Positions 13,129 to 24,649 of a DNA stretch of 64,000 bases are shown one piece after another. Every line of letters begins with the position of its first letter. The stretch's first letter is position 1. The translations under genes and the position numbers were made by a program. This DNA is from Chamaecyparis obtusa (Eukaryota; Streptophyta; Pinopsida; Cupressales; Cupressaceae). The stretch spans positions 685,001 to 749,000 of the forward strand of contig BSBK01002801.1 of assembly GCA_027943335.1 (NCBI GenBank). The letters run 5' to 3'. The notes under the pieces were generated by a model. It saw only the letters and a list, made by a program, of their open reading frames with translations, did no database searches and was not told where the DNA came from.

Positions 13129-15873
13129 ATAGATTTGATTCCAGGAGCCAGTTTGCCAAACAAGGCAGCACATAGAATGACACTAGCAGAAAGTGAAGAG
13201 TTGAACAGACAAGTACACGAGTTATTGCAGAAGGGGTTGGTTTGAGAGAGTCTGAGTCCCTGTGCTGTACCTGCGATATTAGCACCAAAGAAGAATGGAG
13301 AGTGGAGGATGTGTACAGATTCCAGAGCAATAAACAAGATCACAATCAAGTACAGGTTTCCATTGCCACGAATGGATGATATTATGGACTGTTTGAGTGG
13401 AGCTGTGTATTTTTCAAAGATAGATCTGAAAAGTGGATATCATCAGATTCGGATCAGGGAGGGAGATGAATGGAAGACTGCCTTCAAGACAAAGGAAAGA
13501 CTGTATGAGTGGTTAGTCATGCCTTTTGGGCTAACCAATGCACCGAGCACTTTCATGCGGCTCATGAACGAGGTTCTGAAAGAATTTCTGGGTAAGTTTG
13601 TCATTGTTTACCTAGATGATATTTTGATCTTTAGTAAGACATTGGATGAGCATATGATGCATATTTGTATGGTATTTGAGAAGCTGAGAGAAGAGAAATT
13701 GTTGATTAATTTGAAGAAGTGCAGTTTTGTGAAGAAAGAGTTAGTGTATTTGGGATTTGTAGTTTCAGCAGAAGGTCTAAAAATGGATCCAGAGAAGGTA
13801 CAGGCTATCCTTGAATGGCCTACTCCAAGGAGTGCTACCGAGGTAAGATCTTTTCATGGTCTAGCTAGCTTTTACAGAAAGTTTATCAGTAATTTTAGCA
13901 GTATTTGTGGACCCTTGACTGAAACAATGAGAGGGGATAGAAAAGAGTTTAAGTGGACTAATGGGGCAGAAAAGAGTTTTCAATTGTTGAAACAAAAAGT
14001 TATAGAACAACCAGTTTTAGCACTTCCAGATTTTAATAAGGTGTTTCAAGTAGATTGTGATGCTAGTGGTATTGCAATAGGAGCTGTTATGAGCCAAGAA
14101 GGTAGACCTGTTGCTTATTTTAGTGAGAAATTAAATGATGCCAAGAGAAAATATTCTATTTATGATCAGGAATTTTATGCTATAGTTCAGGCATTGAAAA
14201 AGTGGAGGCACTATCTGCTTCCTAAGGAGTTTGTTTTGTATACTGATCATCAAGCTTTGCAATATTTGAATAGTCAAGGAAAATTGAATCAAAGGTATTT
14301 GAAATGGGTTGAGTTTTTGCAGAGTTATACATTTGTTTTGAAACACAGGAGTGGAAAGTCTAATAAGGTTGCAAATGCTCTTAGCAGAAGGCAACTATTG
14401 CTGACAGAAATGCAGATTGAAGTGATTGGGTTCAAGGAACTCAAGAATTTGTATCCAGAGGATCCTGATTTTGGTGAAGCTTGGAAAGCTTGTACAGAAC
14501 CTGTTACTCTAGACAGGACGAAATGGCTGGATTTTATCATCCAAGATGATATGCTATTCAGAGGGAGTCAGTTGTGCATTCCACAAAGTTCTATGAGGGA
14601 GAATCTCATCAAGGAGAAGCATAGCGGAGGATTGGCTGGACATTTTGGTCGTGATAAAACCCTTGGTTTGGTTAGTGAGAATTATTATTGGCCACAGTTG
14701 CAGCAAGATGTGAAGAAGTTTGTACAGAGTTGCAGAGTATGTCAGATGGCGAAAGGAGTGAAGCAAAATACAGGGTTGTATCAGCCATTACCTATACCAG
14801 AGAAGCCTTGGGAGGATATCAGTATGGACTTTGTTCTTGGTTTACCGAGGACTCAGCGGGGACACGATTCAATTTTTGTGGTAGTTGACAGATTCTCGAA
14901 GATGGCACATTTCATTCCCTGCAAGAAGACTAATGATACTGTTCATATAGCAAAATTGTTTTTCAGAGAAGTAGTGAGACTTCATGGTTTGCCAAAGACC
15001 ATAGTTTCAGATTGGGACACTAAGTTTGTTGGATATTTCTGGCATACATTGTGGAAGAAGTTAAAGATAGATTTGAAGTTCAGTTCATCACATCATCCAC
15101 AGACTGATGGACAGACAGAGGTTGTGAATAGGAGTTTGGAAAATTTGCTGAGATGTTTGGTTGGATATAAGCCAACAGGATGGGATTTGATTTTACCACA
15201 AGCAAAATTTGCATACAATAATTCTGTCAATAGGAGCACTGGTAAATCACCATTCCAGATTGTATATGGAAGTAGTCCAAGAAATGCATCTGAATTGAGG
15301 AAGATAGATAAAGGAGAAATAAGTAGTGCTGAAGCTGAGGATTTTGCAGAACACTTGAAGAACATCCATGGGGAGGTGAGGAAGCATATTACCAAGATGA
15401 ACGCACAGTATAAGGCTAAGGCGGATGAGAAAAGGAGGTATAAGGAATTTCAGGTTGGTGATGAAGTCATGGTTCATTTGCGGAAGGAGCGATTTTCGGT
15501 TGGTACATATAACAAGCTGCAAATGAAGAAGTTTGGGCCATGTAAGATACTGAAGAAACATGATTCAGGAAATGCATATGAGGTAGAATTGCCTACTGAG
15601 CTGAATATTTCACCAGTGTTTAACATTTCAAATTTGACAGAGTATCATGAAGGAGGTGTTGAAGATGAGGTTGTAGCAGCACAGTGGAGTATTCCAGCAA
15701 CCAGTTCAGATATCAAGGAGATTGAAGACATACTGGACAGTCGTGTTGGCAGAAGCACAAGGAACAGGACATATGAAGAGTATTTGGTCAAATGGAAAGG
15801 ATGACCTATTGAAGATTCATCATGGCTAACAAAGGAGGAGGTTAACCGTCTTGGTTTTCCTCTGCACACCTGA
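13129..15873 (+). pseudogene. Chromovirus pol: RT, RNase H, integrase, chromodomain
   Basis: The frame is the same as gag. It has a second point stop, TGA, at 13243-13245, then stays open from 13246 to a third TGA at 15802-15804, and reaches its natural end at 15871-15873. Counting from 13309, the RT motifs are F-S-K-I-D-L-K-S-G-Y-H-Q near 35-46 and Y-L-D-D at 101-104. RNase H spans about 245-360, with D251, E288 and D313. The integrase has a zinc finger H438, H445, C475, C478 and catalytic D507, D568, E604. Residue 570 lies in S-D-W-D, where the family usually has S-D-R-D. A chromodomain begins near 785 and is cut by the third stop at the K-W-K-G motif. The stops fit CAG to TAG and CGA to TGA changes. 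All catalytic residues I can see are retained. Confidence 0.88.
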
Positions 15874-15911
15874 GTCGTGACAGGGTCACTTCTCAAATTA
15901 CCCCGGGTGTC

Positions 15912-16769
15912 TGATGCAGGAGCATCCTGGGTGTAAGAGCAATCTTGCATCACCCAAAAATATTTCTATTTTTGAATTCAATAAGGGCTATCTTGTGTAG
16001 AGCTGCTATTTGTGGAAAGTTACTATTTTTGGTAATTTTTGTATGTGCTTAGAATGATCTGATTTCTTTCTTGGAGGTTCATTTTGGTCATATAAGTCTG
16101 CCAGTAAAGTTTCATTGCCAGGTCAAGTGTACATTGGAAGATATTGAAGATTTTCGGTATTGGCAGCAGGGTACAGAAACTTTGAACTCAGTTTTGAAGG
16201 CTTTAGAGGCCCCGGATGAGGTCAAAAATTTGGGTGACAAGCGCTTGTGCCGGTCAAGCCTGTAGAGTGCTTCGTGGCATTTTCGAAATGGGGTTATAAT
16301 AGCCGATCGGGTCAACTGGTGATGACTTATGGTCTTCGGAAGTTGGGTCACCTGAAATGGCGGAAAATAATTTTCTTCAAAATTTCTGTTCAGGTTTCAA
16401 AGGTTATCTTGAGCTGACTATGATGTAATAAAATGTAAAATAAAATAATTCTAAGTTTGGTCGGCCTTATTGGCTAAAATTTTGGAACCTTCCCAGGCGG
16501 TGGAAAAATTGCCTATATAAGGAAGGCTGTATTATTGTCTTAGGCAGTTCAGAATAGTTTTGGGTAGTAGATCTGGGCAATAATTCGAGGCTTTGTCCTA
16601 CAGAATATTGTAAGGGAATGCCCATGGGGCTTTGCATATTGTAATTCTGAAAGTTTGTAATTCCACATTTGTGGAGATAATAAGAAGCCAATTTTCTGTT
16701 CTTGCATATTGTTGTTGTTTCTCTATTTCTGTTATGCGTTTGTGGTATTAAGGGGAGCACCCTTCATCA
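15912..16769 (+). repeat. 3' LTR of the chromovirus, full length (858 bp)
   Basis: TG...CA ends, followed by the GATAA duplication. It carries a TATA box at 16514-16520 and the 38-base 3' tail that the 5' LTR has lost. No clear polypurine tract precedes it. Confidence 0.9.
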
Positions 16770-16774
16770 GATAA

Positions 16775-19700
16775 GGTAACATGGGGACCCAATACCCTGA
16801 GGTCAAACCTTACTTAAACTTCTTGTATCTTTCAATGCCCTCGTTGATGATTTCTTCATTGAGCTCCTTCATGCATTAGATATGGACCTTGGCCTCTTCA
16901 AACTTATCCTGAGCCTCATTTGACTAATTGCACATCTGAGCTCTAGCCTTATGAGCCTCGTGTGTCTCTATTATAAGCTCGACACACTCGTCGATTATCT
17001 TCTTATTGAACTCCCAGGAGGGGCCAAACTTATTCTCATCTTGCTCATAAAAACTAGTGAACAAAGAATCTAAGGGTGCAAAATCATCAACATTCTTGGG
17101 ATCTAAGCCCATGAAATCCTTTACAAAATATGCATACTATGAGGCATGCCTATGTATGATTACATATAATAGTGTTAAGGACTTGCATGCCATGTCCAAA
17201 AGATCAAGCTTAAGACCTAGATTGTGAAAGACAAGCCTCAGGAACTCTGAGCTCCCATTGTCAAGGATGTCAATCTTGTTCAACTTTCTTTCACCTAACT
17301 TGATAGTCTCCTTTATCATGTTTCTCTATTTGTTATGTCAGGTAGTCACAAGTTCCCAAGAACTTATTGCTTCTTTAACACCAAAATGCACTTTTACTAT
17401 TTTTAAGTACTCTCAGATGGACTTGGCAAGAAAGCCTTGGATTGTTTGCACCTGATCGATGATCCATTCATCGGTAGCTAATGCTTTCTTATTCATCGCC
17501 CTTAAAGAATCCATCTTGACCTGCATAATTGATTCTAAGGTGAATGCTTCGGGCATCTATAATGCAATGGGGGAGGCAAGCTCTTGAACTAATTCCTTCA
17601 TCTTGGTTAATGAGGCTTGTGCCTCCTTCTTCTGATACTCTTTAATATACCTATTTTTCACCATGTTAGTTGCTTCATTGAGGTTTTTGAGCTTGCTCCA
17701 TTTATTTCTCTTCCCAAGGTTAATTGCGTGTTTTAAATAATCTCTAGGAGTGATCTAAGACTCATCTCTATCCACGTGTGGCACAACAAGGGTTTCCATT
17801 GTTTCTCCTCTAGTGTTTCTCGTAGTTGCAAAAATGGAATCCTTCTTCTTGGTTTTCTTTGGCTGCAAGGCCATGAGCTCAGACATCATGTATTGCAATG
17901 AGGGTGTGACCATTGGCTCCTTTAGATGCTTCCTTTTGTGAGTCTTTGTGATCCTTTCTAGCAGATAAGGATGTTGACTTTGCTATATGCATTACCCCAA
18001 ACATTAGACATCTTGCCACCATATTCTGTTGGTATTTCTTGTGCTTCTTCTTCTAGAGGGTTTCCAAGATTTTCCCTTGTGTTTTGAATTTATCTTTTTC
18101 TCTTTTTCTTTCTTCTTCTTCCTTCTTTTGGGCATCCTCCTCTCTTTTTCTCTTTTTCATGGCCTTGATTTCTTTACGGTGAGCCTCTTCATTTACCTGC
18201 ATTTTTTTGTGTGTTCTTGACCACTTTCTTTTATTCTTCTTATTTTCTTTAATGCTCTTCTTTTACCTCTTTCTTCTTTCTAGTCTCTTCCTTTGGCTTG
18301 AGGTGAGATTCCTCCTAACAAGTGCACTCATCGACTTCATGCTTCTTCCTAGCCTTCTCTTCAATGTCCTTTTTCTCTTCTTAAATTTTATGGAGTTGGT
18401 CTTCCTCCTCTTTTTCTTCCTATTCTTTCATCAATCTCTCCTCCTTAGCCTTGCATTTCTTTTCTTCTTCTTCTACTTCTTTGAAGAGGAGTTAGTGATC
18501 CTTCATAGTTAAAATATCATTAGGATTCTCCATGGGGATCTCAGGGGTGGAATTATTTGAGTCCTCAAAGTATAGTACCTTCTTGAGCATGGGCTCACTG
18601 GTGAGCACTTTGATATCAAGAGCCTGTGCATCATCAAAACTAGCCTCACCTATGAGGTTTGTGATAGTATCATTAACTACCCGTTTATTTCTTTTTTCTT
18701 TTTCCCTCAGGGATGAACAATCTCCTCAACATCTATATTAATGTTAGGTATGTTTAAGGCATGAATAGCCATGATTTTCACTTCCTAGGAGGTTCCCAAA
18801 GCCAAAAGTGGTTCCGCAGTGAGTCCAACTATGATTCCCTGTCTTGTGAGAGAAGCAAGCTTCGCAACTCAATCATCTTCTTGTCCAACTCTTCAAAAAT
18901 CACATCTGTTGGGGATTTTTATAAGGGATCCAATTTCAAAGATGAGGTAACCCACTTATTTGTATCTCACCTCTCATACTGTTGAGAGGGTTGGGCTTTG
19001 GCCTTATTCTTCCACCCTAAGCTACCTTTGGGACACCAGAAATAAAAAACTATATGAATCCTATCTACGATGTCCTGGGTGATCATCCCAATGTCCAATT
19101 TTTTTCTCATCCCACTTAACTCTTGAGAAGAGCTTATCTCCTATCTTCTCTTTAAATGGGGTCCAAGACATCTTCGACGTATGTGAAACCCTTGGGAAAT
19201 TTTCTCAAAGTAAACTCTACCATTGTTGTGACATGAGTTGGTGGTGTTGGTGATGACATAAATCAAAATCATCCTGATAGTCAACAAAATAATCCTTGAG
19301 GTGAGGTATATGACCTTCAAAAGTGCTAGGGAGTGCCTTCTTTATTCTCTTTCATGTATCATACCGCAACCATGCTAGGTCAAATTTATCCAAATGGAGA
19401 CTCTTTAACTTGGTCTCTACCTCGTTTGTAGTTTCAAAGGTGCACTAATATTCTCCACAGGAGAAAGGAAATTTGACTGCTAATTTGTGCTTTTGTGTCA
19501 TCAAAGCCTGCATTTGAAAAATCTATCTACAAAATTTGAGCATCACTACTCAATCACTAAAATTTTGTGGGATGAGGAAGGACTTCATGTAAAATATGGA
19601 CACACAAATGTAGGTGTGTTGGTAGAACTGCAAAAACCAACACCCCCATGGCTCAATTAGGGTCATCGCTGCACTCAAAAATTGATACCTGACATCACCT

Positions 19701-20135
19701 ATGAGCCTTATTATCCAATTATATACAAAAGCATTGTTTATATTGAAAAATACATTAGGAAACCTCTCTAGCCAAAATTGTGGGTAATGAAACCATGGGA
19801 GAACATCATTTGATGTATCACCTTGGTATCCAACCTTCTCTACATCTTCAATGTATTTATGACAAGCCATCAACTAGACCACATATGATTTCTTGACTTC
19901 TCAAAGCTGCTGGTCTATGATGTTCAAAATAATTTAGGCCCAATTGAAGTGGTCTGGGAAAGTGATAATGGTAATCATAAGATAGTACATCTAGGATGTG
20001 TACTCCTTCATATTTGACTCTCCAAAGATGCATCTTAACATTTCAATCCTACCCTAGATGGGGAGGATGAAATCAACTCGTGGGATGGTTCTAGACATTT
20101 TCATTGTATCCTTTTGTGACATTGTGAGTTAATTG
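16775..20135 (-). pseudogene. Degenerate minus-strand ORF, unknown family (C-terminal part)
   Basis: Many short minus-strand open segments follow one another with stops and frameshifts. Examples are 19873-19550 (107 codons, rich in W, F and Y), a run of K/E/R-rich coding at about 18500-18030, 17319-17137 and 17112-16924 (charged, probably helical). The layout is an aromatic-rich globular part, then a lysine/glutamate-rich linker, then a helical C-terminus. I do not recognise the protein family and no retrotransposon enzyme motif is visible. The sequence appears to continue upstream across the Ty3 insertion at 33367-34047. The similar general plan of the unknown ORF at 60044-56845 suggests an accessory ORF of a non-autonomous retroelement, but I see no direct sequence match. 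Confidence 0.4.
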
Positions 20136-21619
20136 TGTAATGCCCCGCCAGGGAACCCAAGAGATATTAACCTAAAACAAGTTACTAAGTTTGTAAACTA
20201 TTTTTTTTTCTTAAATGTTTACAAACAATAATGAATAAACAAGCGAAAGTAAAACATACAGTCCATAAGTACATAAACATAAATATAATCTCTATAGTAG
20301 ATTACACATCTCAAGGGTTCCTTGACGTAGAAACTATGAAATACAAATACAACCATAAATTACATATTACATCATAATTACATATGAATGATAAAATACA
20401 CATAATCATCAGCATCCATTGCACATATCGCAGTGTATGTAATTACGATAAGATACAAAGTACAAGATCAAGACTAGATCTTCAAGAAGATAGGAAAGGA
20501 AGTAACTACAATGAGGATCATCCAACACTGGAACAAGGATGTTGAAGTCTCAAATGGTAAAAGAATCACTACCTCTCGACCTCATGAAAACCTGTGGTTC
20601 TACTCCAATAGTACTAAGGAGATAGGATCAAATCCCACTCAGATAATAATGCCAATCTATCATGTAGACTAAGAAAGGATCCTAGAAGCTCCTATCTCAA
20701 GGGTACAAACTCATAATTCAAAGGTCCACATAATAATCTAGAGGCAACCAACAAATGTAGGAAACCTAGAATGAAATCAGGGAAGTGTCGTCACATGAGT
20801 CAACTCTAAGGTCATCTGGTAGCCTCTCTGGACTCCAGCCCCTAGTGACTCTATGCGGTATCAATAGTCCTTTCATGCAGACAAGTAAAACCAACTATGC
20901 CAGACTCACCATCACTACTAGATGGGCAAGAATCTTCTCCCACTCCCATCCTTAGCCTATAATAGCACTCAAGGCATGGGAGAGGAATCATTATCTTATT
21001 AATTCATTTTAACCCTATTTAGTTTAATATTATCACTTGATTAAGTAACCTACTAAGGATGCCCAGGTAGCCACTTCTGGGCTCCGACACCTCCAAAGTA
21101 AGATACTTCCCCTTTAACACCTAGATAACCTACCCTAGGTTTAATAATCTAAAATCATGACTCTAATTCAACATACTCTCATAATATCCAAAACTGGTTC
21201 CAAGAAGTAACATGAACACACAATGCAATTTCCATCATAAAATCAACTCAATAAGGTTGGGTCACACTTGATCAAATATCATTCTAGTATGCAAGAAAAA
21301 CAAATATAAACAAAAATCTCTAATCCCGCCTTTGGTAACAGTCCTACTAGGTTGACATACTAATGCCCTCTAATCCCAAACGCATAAGGCAAATAAATAG
21401 ACAAATAATAGAATTTAATACAATAAACTAATTTGTAAATTTCATTACGAAATTAATTTACTTAATAATTACTAATAGACTATAATTACATTCAAAATAA
21501 TTAAATTCTAACCCTAACAAATCAATTTATAATATTAGCAGAATAGATTTATTTTAGGAATTAAAATTACTAACACAATATAATTTTATAGTCTAAATAA
21601 ATTAACTGGTTTAAGTAAC

Positions 21620-21975
21620 TATTGAAGAGGAAACTGGAAATACAGGGCCGGGGACGAGAACTAGAGGTTGCACTTAGAGAAAGGATCATAAAAAACCTAC
21701 AGCGCTGAAGGAACTGCAAGATACTATCTAGAAGATGGAAGATCTCCAGAAGAAGGCAGAGGAAATGATTAAAGAAAATTAGCTTGTTCTGGCTAGTAGT
21801 TATTTTGCTGTAGGTTTCGTCTCTTGTTTTATCTTTTGAACTGTCTGTCTTTTGTTCACTGCTATGGTTTTCTAGCAGGGGTTCCTTTTTATATTGCATT
21901 AATGCTATATCTTATGTTGTTTTAAACTCTAGTTTTGGGTCCATGTAAAACCTGATTTTACCTTAATAAAAAATG
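21620..21975 (+). mobile_element. Retroposed insert within one LTR (LINE or cDNA 3' end)
   Basis: About 355 bases are present here but absent from the other LTR, where the flanking sequence is continuous at about 30838. The insert ends with CCTTAATAAAAAATG, an A-rich tail like those of plant LINE 3' ends. Its first half has an open plus-strand stretch rich in E and K that ends in TAG near 21780. I could not define flanking duplications. It must have arrived after the Ty3 element inserted. Confidence 0.55.
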
Positions 21976-22351
21976 AATAGCATACCATAATCATTTAAAT
22001 AATTCAACCAATTAGAATAAACAACATTAATTAATTACATCTAGTCCAAATAAAACATTCACATGCTGAAACACATATATTCCTATTTTAATATATATTA
22101 AACTATTATTTTAATATATATACAAATATATATTAAACTATTATTTTAATACTTTCAAAAATAAACTTTATTTTATTATTTCATTTTAATATTAATATTC
22201 TAATAATTTATAATTTAATTAATTTAAATTTATTATATCCTTTATTCTTACAAAACACATATTTTAAATTTTTAAATAAAATTATTTTAAAAAAATTAAA
22301 AATTAAAATAGCTTTATTGGAGGGGGAGACCCGCGGGCCCCACCCCCTTGA

Positions 22352-22484
22352 CTGCCATCGACATTCCCTTGGGCTGTCATGCGGTGGCCAAAGGCCCATC
22401 GTAGGCAGTCCCTTGGGCTACTGTGTGGTGGCCTAGAGCTTGCCGCCGACAATCCCTTGGATTGTCGTGCGACAACCTTGGGTT
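22352..22484. repeat. GC-rich 44-bp minisatellite in the LTR, three units
   Basis: CCCTTGG recurs at 22366, 22410 and 22454, an exact 44-base spacing, within GC-rich units containing TGGCC. The other LTR has a single unit (CCCTTGG at 31198). Copy number therefore differs between the two LTRs of one element. Confidence 0.7.
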
Positions 22485-24649
22485 GGCCGCCAACTAGAAA
22501 GGGGAGGGGAAGGATGGGTGACCCCCACCTTCTCCTCATAAATTTTTTAAAATGTTTTTTAAAACAATGCCAAACATTTGACTATAGTAAAACATAGAGC
22601 TTAATAATTTAAAAAAAACAAAAAAAAGGAAAGATTGTAATTAAAGAGAGAAGATATATATACATAAAATATATACGATGTAGATACCCTTTTTCACTAT
22701 AGAATGCAAATATTTTAATCAATTTAAATAATTTCCTTATTTTTGCAAAGAAATAAAAATAGCCAAATTAAGAGTCTAAATATTCACAATTCCTTTTCGG
22801 TATTTAAAAAAAAAATTTCTAAGGGTTTTAATGAAATTTCCTTTCAAACCTAATACTAGATCTAAGTTTTTGTCCAAATAAATCTATTGTAAAATTGAAC
22901 CTAGGGTTTTTAGACAAAATATTCTTTCACAAAATTTCAATAATCATTATTCTAATTTCTATCAATTCTATATATTCAAACCCTAATTGAAATCAAGCAA
23001 AATTTAAACCAAGGATTGCATGCATACCAAAATTTCCTACAATCAAATTCTAGAATTTCAACATGAAGAGAAATCTCAAAAACAATCCAAAACATCCAGA
23101 TCTAACAGGCACGAAGAAAACACTCCTTCCAGAATTATAGAAATACAATCACAAGGGTTACCAAACCCTACCTCAAACACCAAATAGATAAATTCGACGA
23201 TGATTAGAAACAAAGACAAATCCAAGCTTTTAAAATTTTTCTCCAAATTGAAATCCTTCACCTAAAAATTCTCCAAACCTGTGTGTTGAGAATAATTGCC
23301 AAACTTTCACAATATAGGAAATTGAATTCCACATGCAAAGTTTGGAACTCAACACCACTCAGAGCCTTCTTTCCATCAATTCCTAAATTCCTCTAATTAC
23401 AGTCCTGAACTCAAGTCTATTTTTTAAAATTGTTCTTGTTAAACCACTTAACTCAAAATTGACTAATTCTTTTTATTTTATTTATTTCAATTTTGATTGT
23501 GCAACTTAATGCATTCAAATTAAAATAATAACATTTAGTCTACTGTTATTTTCCACATGTTATTTAATTTTTCATTTAATAAATACCTTTTATTCAAAAA
23601 GTTAAATTTACAAATAATTAAATCAAAAGTGAATGTATTTAATTAATTTTCATTAATTAAATATCTCTATTTTCACAATAAGCCTTTTAATTAAAAATCA
23701 TTAAATTTAATAAATGCATTTAATTAATTTCTATTAATTAAATACTCTCACATTTAAATATTTAAAAATAGTAAAATCTAATTTATTTAAATTACACAAT
23801 TAATCTAAATAGATTATCTAATTATAGAAATCACATTAATAACCAAAAATCCACTGAACTTAAAGAACCATAACCATGATCAAGGAAGGGACTATAAACT
23901 CACGTCACCTGAACGAGTTTGGAAAGGGTAAAATATTAGAATCTTGTCCACTATTTCAGGACAATATAATGGCTTAGGTAGGGATTTGGATTTGAATATT
24001 ATCTCCCCTCGTTTACCATTGAGAGTTGTGATAAGGCACGCTCATCCTAACAATTCAGGGAAGTCGATGCCCGATACCTGCAAACCTACTTACAAGACCA
24101 TCATGTACATAAATGTATATAAAACAAGTAATGGTGGGGATCGGGACATCATGTGGATCCCACAAGCAGGTAACTATGACTCCATCCCTCAACCATATTA
24201 AACACATCAAAGATGAAAGTAAAAGAATACATGATAACCATACACATGCAAGTATGGGGTAAGTATAATCATAATCATAAGCATCATTTAAAACATGTAA
24301 ATAATCATCATTAAAATAACCCACATCATCTAATTGCATCCATATAACATCCATAATCATTCATTTATTAAAATCACCATGTAGCATCATACATCTAAAA
24401 CCATATAATAATTGAAATATCAACGCACACATAAAAGTGGCTTAAAAGAGTTTGGAAATGTAAACCTGAAAAGAAAACTATGGGTGGGTACTACATCCAC
24501 TGCCCATAGAATTAGACTTACTCCTAGAAGCCTACAGACAAATAGGGATATAAATCTTGTAATCTCGTTGCATCCTCCCAAGTCGCTGACAACTCATCAG
24601 TAGGGTCCCATTGGACCCTTGCTTGCTCGATGTGCTATCCCTAAGGGTT

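Larger units (their letters stand above)
10599..16769 (+). mobile_element. Ty3/Gypsy chromovirus LTR retrotransposon (damaged)
   Basis: The element runs from TGATGCA at 10599 to TTCATCA at 16769 and is flanked by perfect 5-base duplications GATAA (10594-10598 and 16770-16774). The order is 5' LTR, gag, protease, reverse transcriptase, RNase H, integrase, chromodomain, 3' LTR, which defines a chromovirus of the Ty3/Gypsy group. No tRNA primer-binding site follows the 5' LTR, and no purine tract precedes the 3' LTR at 15912. The coding frame has no frameshift but three in-frame stops. By eye the aligned 820-base LTR portions differ at about 23 positions, nearly all transitions and without indels, so the insertion is fairly recent compared with its neighbours. 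Confidence 0.93.
20136..24495 (-). repeat. 3' LTR (left copy) of the giant-LTR Ty3 element, 4360 bp
   Basis: It begins TGTAATGCCCCGCC and ends GGTACTACA. It matches 29330-33366 throughout, apart from a roughly 355-base insertion (21620-21975), extra copies of a 44-base repeat (22352-22484) and a short AT tract where the partner has a long one. No sizeable open frame inside it looks coding. Confidence 0.9.

Noticed and set aside
18029..18512. Plus-strand Leu/Phe-rich frames resembling membrane proteins
   Set aside because: They are the antisense of a lysine/glutamate-rich minus-strand segment, where GAA/AAG runs read as CTT/TTC.
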